DNA of 5,205 nt from Candidatus Bathyarchaeota archaeon (GCA_023136395.1 JAGLRI010000101.1:1-5205); one strand, 5' to 3'. Positions 1 through 5,011 are shown, counted from the stretch's first letter. The notes: generated from the sequence alone by a model not told the origin. Translations and numbers: made by a program.

Positions 1-327
1 ATGATCAAGACATTGGGAGAAGGCGACGTATTCATCAACACTTTCGGCGCTATTGACAAACATGAACTGGAAGCTGGCGAGAGCCTAATCGTCGATAACT
101 ATCATCTCGCTGCCCTGAGTGACACCTGTGACTATAAGGTTCGCATGTTCGGTGGGTTGAAGTCGACGATTCTGGGAGGCGAGGGGTTTGTAACAGAGGT
201 TACAGGGCCGGGCGAGGTCTATATCCAGACAAAGAATGTCAAGGAATTCGTCGACTGGCTTTGGAGATATATCGCACCCAAAGTGAGGGCGCGAGGCGTA
301 GGAAGACTCGCGTTCGGACGACGATAG
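1..327 (+). CDS. AIM24 / TIGR00266 (DUF124) family protein, C-terminal part, 5' truncated by window edge
   Basis: The 108 visible residues match the second half of the AIM24 (TIGR00266, formerly DUF124) beta-rich fold. A repeat ending GEGDVFINTFGAI (about 6-18) is followed by GESLIVDNYHLAAL (26-39), then GGLKS (51-55), GGEGFV (59-64), GPGEVYIQTKN (69-79) and a closing amphipathic segment around EFVDWLW. Family members are usually about 220-260 residues, so roughly half is missing upstream. The ATG at base 1 is therefore probably an internal Met rather than the start. The fold is known from structural work on bacterial and archaeal homologues and the mitochondrial protein AIM24; its biochemical role in archaea is not established. 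The basic C-terminal tail (several Arg and Lys) is visible, with the TAG stop at 325-327. G+C is about 51% over the first 300 bases by hand count, and Arg CGN codons are frequent, unlike the genes downstream. Family call is confident; function is unknown. Confidence 0.85.
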   Translation: MIKTLGEGDVFINTFGAIDKHELEAGESLIVDNYHLAALSDTCDYKVRMFGGLKSTILGGEGFVTEVTGPGEVYIQTKNVKEFVDWLWRYIAPKVRARGVGRLAFGRR

Positions 328-346
328 TGAAGAGTCTCTATCTCCC

Positions 347-353
347 TTTTTTT
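347..353 (+). terminator. Oligo-T terminator after the AIM24-family gene
   Basis: A run of seven T starts 19 bases after the stop codon, preceded by CCC. Archaeal RNA polymerase can terminate at such T-tracts without a hairpin. A G+C-rich imperfect dyad (TACGC at 360-364, GCGTA at 376-380, with AGCTAGCT between) follows the tract, so it is not a classical stem before the Ts. Confidence 0.5.
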
Positions 354-435
354 GGCAGTTACGCGCGAGCTAGCTGCGTATATGTCAATTCAACCCTTTG
401 TAGTTTAGAGAAAAAAACATAAAAATTTCTATCGG

Positions 436-456
436 TAGTACGTGCATCACGTAATA
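436..456. repeat. Inverted repeat TACGTG-CAT-CACGTA with flanking extension
   Basis: Bases 439-444 (TACGTG) and 448-453 (CACGTA) are perfect reverse complements around CAT. The dyad extends to 436 and 456 with a single mismatch (8 of 9 pairs). It abuts the perfect 10-base palindrome AGTATATACT at 456-465, whose core is TATA-like. It could be an operator beside an upstream promoter or an RNA hairpin; no protein partner can be named. Confidence 0.4.
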
Positions 457-465
457 GTATATACT
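456..465. promoter_or_regulatory. Palindromic TATA-like sequence AGTATATACT
   Basis: This is a perfect 10-base palindrome with a TATATA core, directly next to the 436-456 dyad. If it is a TATA box for the plus strand, transcription would begin near 487. The peptidase mRNA would then have a leader of about 155 bases. Weak, because AT-rich DNA gives such sequences readily. Confidence 0.25.
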
Positions 466-520
466 TTGGACTCCAGAAATCCATCTTACCTGTTAATGTC
501 TATTTCCTTCTAGTGGATAC

Positions 521-541
521 TTGTCTTTATCTTAGATAGAA
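521..541 (+). repeat. Shared upstream element, copy 1 (core ATCTTAGATA)
   Basis: This stretch matches 2148-2168, upstream of the MFS gene, at 18 of 21 positions including an unbroken ATCTTAGATA. In this copy the core is a perfect odd dyad (TATCT-T-AGATA, 528-538). It lies 101 bases before the peptidase start. It could be a regulator site or a promoter element shared by the two genes. Confidence 0.4.
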
Positions 542-560
542 AACAGATGCAACTCTGTAG

Positions 561-585
561 ACAATTTAAAATTGTGGATTATATT
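561..585 (+). promoter_or_regulatory. Candidate promoter/operator of the M20 peptidase
   Basis: ACAATTT and AAATTGT (561-575) form a perfect 7-base inverted repeat around one A and enclose TTTAAA. TTATATT follows at 579-585. A TATA box centred near 582 would place the transcript start near 608, leaving a leader of about 34 bases that contains the ribosome-site hairpin. The dyad over TTTAAA could be a repressor site. Position fits, but the AT-rich context lowers confidence. Confidence 0.35.
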
Positions 586-619
586 GTAAAAAAAATTGAA
601 ATAAACATTCAATATATAT

Positions 620-634
620 CACCTCGTGGAGGTG
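620..634 (+). promoter_or_regulatory. Hairpin sequestering the ribosome binding site of the M20 peptidase
   Basis: CACCTC (620-625), loop GTG, and GAGGTG (629-634) form a perfect 6-base-pair stem with four G-C pairs. The 3' arm, with G628, is the ribosome binding site GGAGGTG, spaced 7 bases from the TTG start at 642. The 5' arm reads the same as the anti-Shine-Dalgarno core of 16S rRNA. In the RNA the ribosome site would thus be paired, which would reduce initiation unless the stem is opened. The site also decides the choice of TTG 642 as start. Confidence 0.6.
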
Positions 635-641
635 CGGTGTC

Positions 642-1997
642 TTGGTTTATGATAAGGAGAAGCTGTTACAAATAGTGAAGAAAAATGAAGAAACTGAAAT
701 AGACTGCTTAAAAAAATTGGTTAATATTCCAACCTGCTATGACAAACACCACGATATGACCCCTATTATTACTCAGTTAACTGACGAATTTGAAAAAAGA
801 GGATATCAGGTTCAAACTTTTTCAACATCGGGTGCACCTGTAATCGTGGCTGAAATGAATCGTGGGATGAAAAAGACCTTGCTGTTCTACAATCACTACG
901 ATGTTCAACCTGAAGAACCATTAGATGAGTGGAAGTCTCCTCCCTATGAACTCTCAATGAGAAATGATCGATTATATGGTCGAGGAGTTCATGACAATAA
1001 GGGATCACTAGTTGCCAACATATTTGGAGTTCAGAGTGCGTTTCAGGCGGGGTATGAACCAAAATGCAACATACGGTTCATCATTGAAGGTGAGGAAGAA
1101 GCCGGTAGCATCCATCTTGAAGAATTCTGCAAGGCTCATCCAGACCTGTTGAAGTCAGACGGTTGTGTTTGGGAGAACGCAAAAGCGATTCCAAACCAAA
1201 GAAGCAAATTTAAAGCTGGAGTGAAGGGTGTTGTTTACTTTGAACTCCATGTAAAAGGCTTTTTCAGAGATGCTCATTCTGGTGACGCACCAATTGTAGT
1301 CAATCCAGCTTGGAGATTAGTTTGGGCTTTATCCAGTCTAAAGAATGAGAAAGAAGAAATTTTAATAGACGGCTTCTACGATGACGTTCTTCCTCCGAAG
1401 AAAGAAGAATTGGAACTGTTTACAAAGTATCCCTCGGATGAGATTGAGCAATATAAACAACTATACAAAACTGATAAGTTTCTGCTTGGAAGAGACGGAG
1501 TGGAATTCTGGAAGGAGCTAATACTTAAACCAACCTGCACAATCTGTGGTCTCTTAACTGGCTGGACTGGACCCGGGTCCAAAACGGTTGTGGGTAAAGA
1601 AGCCATGGCTAAAGTAGATTTTAGAATTGTTCCCAACCAGAAAGTTTTTACGGTTAAACAATTACTCCGCAAACACCTAGACAAACACGGTTTTTCCGAC
1701 ATCGATGCTCGGTTTCTCACAGGTTATGAACCCAATCGGACGCAAATTGATAACCCATTCATTCAAATGTTAAAAGACGTTGCTAAAGACTTCAGTGGTA
1801 AAGAGGCGGTTCTATTTCCTTCAGCTCAAGGGTCTGGACCTGCTTACTTGTTTGGTTCCCATACACCTTGGGTTTTCGGTGATGTTTTTGATCCTGAGTC
1901 CAACGTTCACGCCCCAAACGAAAGCATGAGACTAAACGAACTCAGATATAATACTGCTTTTATCGCTGCTGTAGTAACAGAATTGGGTACTTATTAG
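642..1997 (+). CDS. M20-family metallopeptidase (dipeptidase / carboxypeptidase-like)
   Basis: Predicted cytosolic two-metal (usually zinc) hydrolase of 451 residues, cleaving short peptides or related amide bonds. Visible motifs in order: NHYDVQP with metal ligand H85 and catalytic-support D87; GRGVHDNKG with bridging ligand D118; EGEEEAGS with general base E152 and ligand E153; WEN with ligand E178; DAHSG with H212, the His donated across the dimer; GPGSKTVV (310-317); and NVHAPNE with ligand H423. The lid/dimerisation domain spans roughly 190-330. Length and layout resemble the carnosine dipeptidase (CNDP/M20A-like) group. The start is TTG 642, fixed by GGAGGTG 7 bases upstream and by homology beginning soon after; no signal peptide is seen. 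E178 replaces the Asp found in CNDP-type enzymes, which hints at carboxypeptidase-like preference. Substrate cannot be read from sequence. The stop is followed at once by a T-tract. The MFS gene downstream is 205 bases away. Confidence 0.93.
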   Translation: MVYDKEKLLQIVKKNEETEIDCLKKLVNIPTCYDKHHDMTPIITQLTDEFEKRGYQVQTFSTSGAPVIVAEMNRGMKKTLLFYNHYDVQPEEPLDEWKSPPYELSMRNDRLYGRGVHDNKGSLVANIFGVQSAFQAGYEPKCNIRFIIEGEEEAGSIHLEEFCKAHPDLLKSDGCVWENAKAIPNQRSKFKAGVKGVVYFELHVKGFFRDAHSGDAPIVVNPAWRLVWALSSLKNEKEEILIDGFYDDVLPPKKEELELFTKYPSDEIEQYKQLYKTDKFLLGRDGVEFWKELILKPTCTICGLLTGWTGPGSKTVVGKEAMAKVDFRIVPNQKVFTVKQLLRKHLDKHGFSDIDARFLTGYEPNRTQIDNPFIQMLKDVAKDFSGKEAVLFPSAQGSGPAYLFGSHTPWVFGDVFDPESNVHAPNESMRLNELRYNTAFIAAVVTELGTY

Positions 1998-2000
1998 AGA

Positions 2001-2006
2001 TTTTTT
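2001..2006 (+). terminator. Oligo-T terminator after the M20 peptidase
   Basis: Six T begin three bases after the TAG stop (1995-1997), followed by CTTCTT. A longer run of nine T lies at 2105-2113 as a likely back-up. Both suit archaeal T-tract termination and argue against co-transcription with the MFS gene. Confidence 0.5.
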
Positions 2007-2104
2007 CTTCTTACTAGCGCATTATAAAGAAAGGGGTTACTTCTTAAGTCAGTAAATGCATCTGCAACTTTTTTCTGGAAGGAAACTATTTTTCAATACA
2101 CCTC

Positions 2105-2113
2105 TTTTTTTTT
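2105..2113 (+). terminator. Nine-T tract, second candidate terminator
   Basis: This is the longest T run in the window, about 110 bases after the peptidase stop and about 90 before the MFS start. No G+C-rich stem precedes it. A role as terminator is inferred from archaeal T-tract termination. Confidence 0.4.
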
Positions 2114-2147
2114 GGGAAATCTTCACTTCTTGTTTTTGTGTGCTTGA

Positions 2148-2168
2148 TTGTTTTAATCTTAGATAAAA
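2148..2168 (+). repeat. Shared upstream element, copy 2 (core ATCTTAGATA), overlapping the likely MFS promoter
   Basis: This element is 18 of 21 identical to 521-541, in the same orientation. It overlaps TTTTAA (2151-2156), which sits about 48 bases before the TTG at 2203, the same TATA-to-start distance seen for the amidohydrolase and the small zinc protein. It could therefore be the promoter itself or a control site on it. Confidence 0.4.
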
Positions 2169-2202
2169 TCCTATTTATTGAGAAGTCGATTGCTATATGT
2201 AG

Positions 2203-3405
2203 TTGAGTGAAATGTCTTCAAAGCAGGCTAGAAGTTTTTCAATCAGTCGAGACATGGCTCTTCTTCTCCTAATTTGTATAATGATGTCCCTCGGCATGAA
2301 CCTCACGAATTCGCTTTGGCCTCTTTACATCCAGAGCTTGGGTGCAACTGTGCTACAGGTTAGTTTTGTCATATCTATAACCGGTATAGCTGGTACACTA
2401 CTGCGAATCCCAAGTGGACTTTTCTCCGACCTCTATGGTCGACGAAAAATCATTATAATTAGCATATTCTTAGCTGTCTTTCCTCCATTACTTTACACCT
2501 TTAGCGATCACTGGGAACAATTGATTCCTTGGGGGATAATATACTCCGTAGCCTTCGCGTTCTATATGACCTCTAGGATGGCGATAATCGCTGATTACGC
2601 GCCTGCAGAGAATCTTATAAGGATTTATAGCATCATGAACCTCGCGTGGCCATTGGGGAGTCTTATAGGCCCAACCGTAGGAGGGTTACTTGAAAGCCTT
2701 TACGGATGGAACGCAATCTTCTATGCTGCTACTGTTCTCTATATATTCTGTTTGGTACCTGGATTTTTGTTACCAAAACCACCTAAAAAGGAGTTCAAGG
2801 ATAGTATGGAAGAAACTCCTTCGAAAGGAACAAAGCTTGATCTAAAGTTCTTTAGACCACTTTTTGCTTTCTTCCTCATTAATCTATTCACAGGCTTGGG
2901 GATGGGCACCGTAAACCCCATTACCCCTATTTACTTGACGGAAAAATTCAATGTCTCTACAACGGAAGTTGGTTTGTTCATCTCCGTCGGCTTCGGATTA
3001 ACGGCGATTTTAACACAGATTCCGGCAGGAATTCTCGCTAATAGGTTTGGTAGAAAGAGATTTGTTACAGTTTGTTTAGCGTTAACACCATTTCTCTTCA
3101 TTCTGTGGACAACTATCACGAACATCATTATTTTATTATTAATTCAGATGGCGATTAACGGTCTATGGAGCATGACTTGGCCAGCATCCATATCCATGTT
3201 CATGGAACATGCTCCAAAGACCAAACGAGGGTTCTCCTCCGGATTTTTCCAGACAGGAATAATGTTTGGGTTTACCATCGGACCCACTATAGGTGGCTAC
3301 CTATGGGAAACACTGGGAAAAATCTTTCCATACTACGCTTCAGCCCTCTTTTTCGGGTTTTGTATCCCAATAATGGCTTTTATCACGGAAAAAAAAGATG
3401 CTTAA
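2203..3405 (+). CDS. Major facilitator superfamily (MFS) transporter, DHA1-like
   Basis: Predicted 400-residue inner-membrane carrier with 12 helices in two bundles, probably proton-coupled. Helices fall roughly at 18-40, 49-72, 83-100, 108-130, 141-163, 169-190, then 217-242, 254-278, 287-304, 306-334, 344-367 and 374-394. A charged loop at 191-216 joins the halves. The signature motif A is clear after helix 2 (G72 to K82, with D76 and GRRK) and repeats in the second half (GILANRFGRKR, 276-286). A GxxxGPxxGG-type motif C appears at 152-161 and again at 356-365, typical of drug/H+ antiporters, so export of a small molecule is the best guess. The substrate is unknown. The start is uncertain: TTG 2203 or ATG 2212, neither with a good ribosome site. 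Either choice leaves the helices intact. It converges on the small zinc-protein gene with 98 bases between stops. Confidence 0.9.
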   Translation: MSEMSSKQARSFSISRDMALLLLICIMMSLGMNLTNSLWPLYIQSLGATVLQVSFVISITGIAGTLLRIPSGLFSDLYGRRKIIIISIFLAVFPPLLYTFSDHWEQLIPWGIIYSVAFAFYMTSRMAIIADYAPAENLIRIYSIMNLAWPLGSLIGPTVGGLLESLYGWNAIFYAATVLYIFCLVPGFLLPKPPKKEFKDSMEETPSKGTKLDLKFFRPLFAFFLINLFTGLGMGTVNPITPIYLTEKFNVSTTEVGLFISVGFGLTAILTQIPAGILANRFGRKRFVTVCLALTPFLFILWTTITNIIILLLIQMAINGLWSMTWPASISMFMEHAPKTKRGFSSGFFQTGIMFGFTIGPTIGGYLWETLGKIFPYYASALFFGFCIPIMAFITEKKDA

Positions 3406-3491
3406 AAACTAACAGCGTTCTTATCATGATCAATAAAAATAACAACATGATGGTTTTCAAAATGAGTTACTTTGAAAGTCATAGTATGATG

Positions 3492-3497
3492 AAAAAA
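3492..3497 (-). terminator. T-tract terminator for the minus-strand small zinc-protein gene
   Basis: On the minus strand this reads as six T beginning six bases after the TAA stop (3506-3504). The close placement fits an archaeal T-tract terminator. Confidence 0.45.
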
Positions 3498-3503
3498 TAT
3501 AAC

Positions 3504-3686
3504 TTAAAACTCTTTTTTATTTTGTTCTTCGAATTCGTTAGCGTGGATTTCACTGCAGAAATAATATTCTTTGCTATCAATTACTCTCTTGTATATTGCA
3601 AACATGCATTTTTCATTTGCAACTTCAGCATCACAAAATTTGCATTTAATAACTTCATTTTCGCTCGTAGATGGATTTTTCTCCAA
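3504..3686 (-). CDS. Small TRASH/YHS-like zinc-binding protein
   Basis: This 60-residue protein has a CxxC pair at C15 and C18, a further C27, and a C-terminal YYFCSEIHANEF segment with C44 and H48. The shape (CxxC, short beta strands, then YYFCS followed by a ligand three residues on and EF) resembles TRASH/YHS-type treble-clef zinc domains, where the last ligand is normally Cys. Here it is His. Such domains bind zinc or sense or traffic metals; the role of this one is unknown. The start is TTG at 3686, the only usual start after an in-frame stop at 3695-3693. A weak ribosome site GGGATGA (3699-3693) lies 6 bases away. The tail is charged (EEQNKKEF). It lies 70 bases downstream of the DUF1786 gene in the same direction and may be co-transcribed. 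Being small and cytosolic, it could act with that neighbour, but this is inference. Confidence 0.75.
   Translation of the reverse strand: MEKNPSTSENEVIKCKFCDAEVANEKCMFAIYKRVIDSKEYYFCSEIHANEFEEQNKKEF
3513..3518 (+). terminator. T-tract for the MFS transcript
   Basis: Six T followed by ATTTTGTT lie about 108 bases beyond the MFS stop, inside the 3' end of the convergent small gene. If used, the MFS mRNA overlaps the end of that gene's mRNA. Nothing better is seen in 3406-3503. Confidence 0.3.
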
Positions 3687-3726
3687 AATGTCTCATCCCT
3701 GTACATTCATCACTATCCAAAACAAG

Positions 3727-3738
3727 TATAAATATTTA
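3727..3738 (-). promoter_or_regulatory. TATA box of the small zinc-protein gene
   Basis: On the minus strand this reads TAAATATTTATA. Its centre is about 45 bases before the TTG at 3686, predicting a transcript start near 3705 and a leader of about 19 bases that includes GGGATGA. No T-tract separates it from the DUF1786 stop, so both read-through and independent transcription are possible. Confidence 0.45.
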
Positions 3739-3756
3739 CTCCAATTCATACTTTAA

Positions 3757-4830
3757 CTAATTTTTAACTTTCTTCTTTACTGCCTCAATCAGACCAATTG
3801 GACCGGTCATCATCATGTCTCCAGCTGGAGATGCAAAATGAACATTAAGCTTAGTACTGTTTAAAATGTCTCTATTTGGTCCAGTAACGGCAACTATATC
3901 TATCTTTGAAAAACCTGGTGGATTTATTAGAAAGAAAACTCCATGGCCTTCGTCTTTAAACACTTCTTCATCACTTACTTTCCCCTCACTAAAGTCCACA
4001 AGAAGTTTTTTTATTTTTGGTGGATTCAACCTACTTGTGTGATGTTCCATTATGCCAACCACCTCTCCCTTGGAAACTATGGTTGCCATGGTGTGGTTAT
4101 TTCCAACGTTTACCACTAGTACGTGGGTAGCTCTCTTAACAATAGGGTCATGGAGACATCCGAGTATAGCTGCTGGGGAAGTGTCCATAACTAAAACCCT
4201 AGCTTCTGGCAGTTGTCTTTTAGATGCTTGAACAGCAGATTTCATCCTCAGAAAACACGGAGGAACTGCCTCTTCCAAAAAAGCTAGACTTTCGGGGCTG
4301 GGGTCCCTTTCAAGGAATTCTTTCATCATTTGCAAACGAAACCTCCTATCGCTCATATTCTTCGGAGAAACTCCGTGATCCTGAACAGCGATGGCCACCA
4401 AATCAACATCCAATAAGCTCTCACCAAAATACTCCAGGAATTCCTTTAGCTTCAATAAATTAATTTCCTCGATCCTAAGTCTTTCACCCTTGAAATTTCT
4501 GGGTAGTGATTCGTATTCAACGATCTCGATACCAAGCTGCCTAACCTCATCAAGGTCGTTTCGAAGAGTGTACGCAGTTCTTTCAGTCATAAAAACTTGA
4601 AGTTTTCTTTCGAGGTGCGTCTTCAATGCTAACGTGAAAGCACCTCCACCAATTATATCCCCCTCAACAAAAATGTCCTTCCTAGATATGGTAGCTTCCC
4701 CGACCTTTGCAGCTAAAAATTGGGATGGAGACGGCAAGATCATCTTAACACAATTTTCTATTCGTTTTCGGTCATCATACAGAAGAATGTCCTCAGTGCC
4801 AGCTCCAATATCCACTGCCAAAATCTTCAT
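3757..4830 (-). CDS. DUF1786 family protein (ASKHA/actin-like ATPase fold; often labelled 'pyruvate formate-lyase activating enzyme-like')
   Basis: A 357-residue cytosolic protein of the DUF1786 family (Pfam PF08735). The N-terminus LAVDIGAGTEDILLYD (4-19) is a phosphate-1 loop of the sugar kinase/Hsp70/actin fold. ENCVKMILPSP (25-35), the glycine run GDIIGGGA (57-64) and VAIAVQDHG (145-153) are family hallmarks. A phosphate-2-like loop VLVVNVGNNHTMATI (237-251) and an adenosine-like motif VAVTGPNRD (313-321) complete the ATP site. Cysteines at 27, 192 and 225 do not form the CxxxCxxC of radical-SAM enzymes, so the 'pyruvate formate-lyase activating' label has no support here. The true reaction is unknown. 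The start ATG 4830 has GAGGAG-type ribosome site 9 bases upstream, and homology begins at once. The stop is TAG. It is transcribed divergently from the amidohydrolase and followed by the small zinc protein. Confidence 0.9.
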   Translation of the reverse strand: MKILAVDIGAGTEDILLYDDRKRIENCVKMILPSPSQFLAAKVGEATISRKDIFVEGDIIGGGAFTLALKTHLERKLQVFMTERTAYTLRNDLDEVRQLGIEIVEYESLPRNFKGERLRIEEINLLKLKEFLEYFGESLLDVDLVAIAVQDHGVSPKNMSDRRFRLQMMKEFLERDPSPESLAFLEEAVPPCFLRMKSAVQASKRQLPEARVLVMDTSPAAILGCLHDPIVKRATHVLVVNVGNNHTMATIVSKGEVVGIMEHHTSRLNPPKIKKLLVDFSEGKVSDEEVFKDEGHGVFFLINPPGFSKIDIVAVTGPNRDILNSTKLNVHFASPAGDMMMTGPIGLIEAVKKKVKN

Positions 4831-4839
4831 TATTTTTTT

Positions 4840-4846
4840 CTCCTCT
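4840..4846 (-). promoter_or_regulatory. Ribosome binding site of the DUF1786 gene
   Basis: The minus strand reads AGAGGAG followed by nine bases (mostly A) and then ATG at 4830. It supports that start as the true one. Confidence 0.7.
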
Positions 4847-4886
4847 AAACTCGTGAAAACCTAGTTTTTTAATGTTGTGACTCTGT

Positions 4887-4896
4887 CAATTATTTG
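4887..4896 (-). promoter_or_regulatory. Candidate TATA box of the DUF1786 gene
   Basis: The minus strand reads CAAATAATTG, centred about 62 bases before the ATG, predicting a transcript start near 4866 and a leader of about 36 bases including the ribosome site. TTTTTATG nearby (around 4915-4908) is an alternative. A short dyad TGAC-TCT-GTCA (4878-4888) lies just downstream, and a palindrome TGGATCCA (4917-4924) just upstream. Confidence 0.35.
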
Positions 4897-4956
4897 AACA
4901 TAACAAACATAAAAAGTGGATCCATAAGACACCTGCCCTAAAAAATGATGAACAAA

Positions 4957-4967
4957 AATTTTTTAAA
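4957..4967 (+). promoter_or_regulatory. Promoter (TATA box with purine-rich BRE) of the amidohydrolase gene
   Basis: ACAAAAA runs into TTTTTTAAAC, a good archaeal BRE/TATA arrangement. The box centre near 4964 predicts transcription from about 4990, giving a leader of some 20 bases that holds AGGTGA (4999-5004). This is the clearest promoter in the window. Confidence 0.55.
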
Positions 4968-5011
4968 CGCTCCTCTGATAGATGAAGTACTCAAATTAAG
5001 GTGAATTAAAA

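Larger units (their letters stand above)
328..641. other. Gene-free upstream region of the M20 peptidase, rich in small dyads
   Basis: This 314-base stretch has no convincing ORF; the longest reading frames checked are only a few codons to about 20 codons with no family resemblance. It starts G+C-rich (to about 380) and becomes strongly AT-rich. It contains the oligo-T terminator, a 21-base dyad at 436-456, a palindrome AGTATATACT at 456-465, a shared element at 521-541, ACAGA/TCTGT arms at 543-558, ACAATTT/AAATTGT arms at 561-575, a TATA-like run at 611-619 and the SD hairpin at 620-634. The inference is that it holds the promoter(s) and leader of the peptidase gene. Several of the short AT-rich dyads may be chance. 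Confidence 0.6.
4831..5011. other. Divergent promoter region between DUF1786 and amidohydrolase genes
   Basis: This 181-base AT-rich region carries outward-facing promoters for both genes and no ORF of note. Near its middle is an 8-base palindrome TGGATCCA (4917-4924). AAAAC-CTA-GTTTT arms (4856-4868) lie in the likely DUF1786 leader. Shared regulation of the two genes is possible but not demonstrated. Confidence 0.5.

Noticed and set aside
360..380. G+C-rich imperfect dyad as an intrinsic terminator stem
   Set aside because: It lies after, not before, the T-tract, and the stem is interrupted (GCG bulge). It cannot act as a classical stem for that terminator.
1568..1581. Perfect 14-base palindrome TGGACCCGGGTCCA inside the M20 gene
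   Set aside because: It encodes the conserved TGPGS stretch of the family, and a palindrome of this length is not very unlikely in 5 kb, so coding constraint plus chance explains it.
769..1720. Minus-strand open frames opposite the M20 peptidase
   Set aside because: They overlap the metal-binding core of a well-supported peptidase and read as compositional shadows.
1998..2202. Peptidase and MFS gene as one operon
   Set aside because: The 205-base spacer contains a T6 right after the stop, a T9 tract and a likely promoter element before the MFS gene.
3165..3731. Long plus-strand open frame overlapping the end of the MFS gene and the small minus-strand gene
   Set aside because: It runs in another frame of the clear MFS gene and then antisense to the zinc protein. 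Its residues (His/Phe/Asn-rich) show no family resemblance.
4224..4864. Plus-strand open frames opposite the DUF1786 gene
   Set aside because: They are antisense shadows of a strongly supported gene, with no motifs and no ribosome sites.
4945..4990. Possible C/D-box sRNA (ATGATGA at 4945-4951, CTGA at 4975-4978, AGATGA soon after)
   Set aside because: The C to D' spacing (23 bases) is too long, no closing D box follows, and the stretch coincides with the amidohydrolase promoter.
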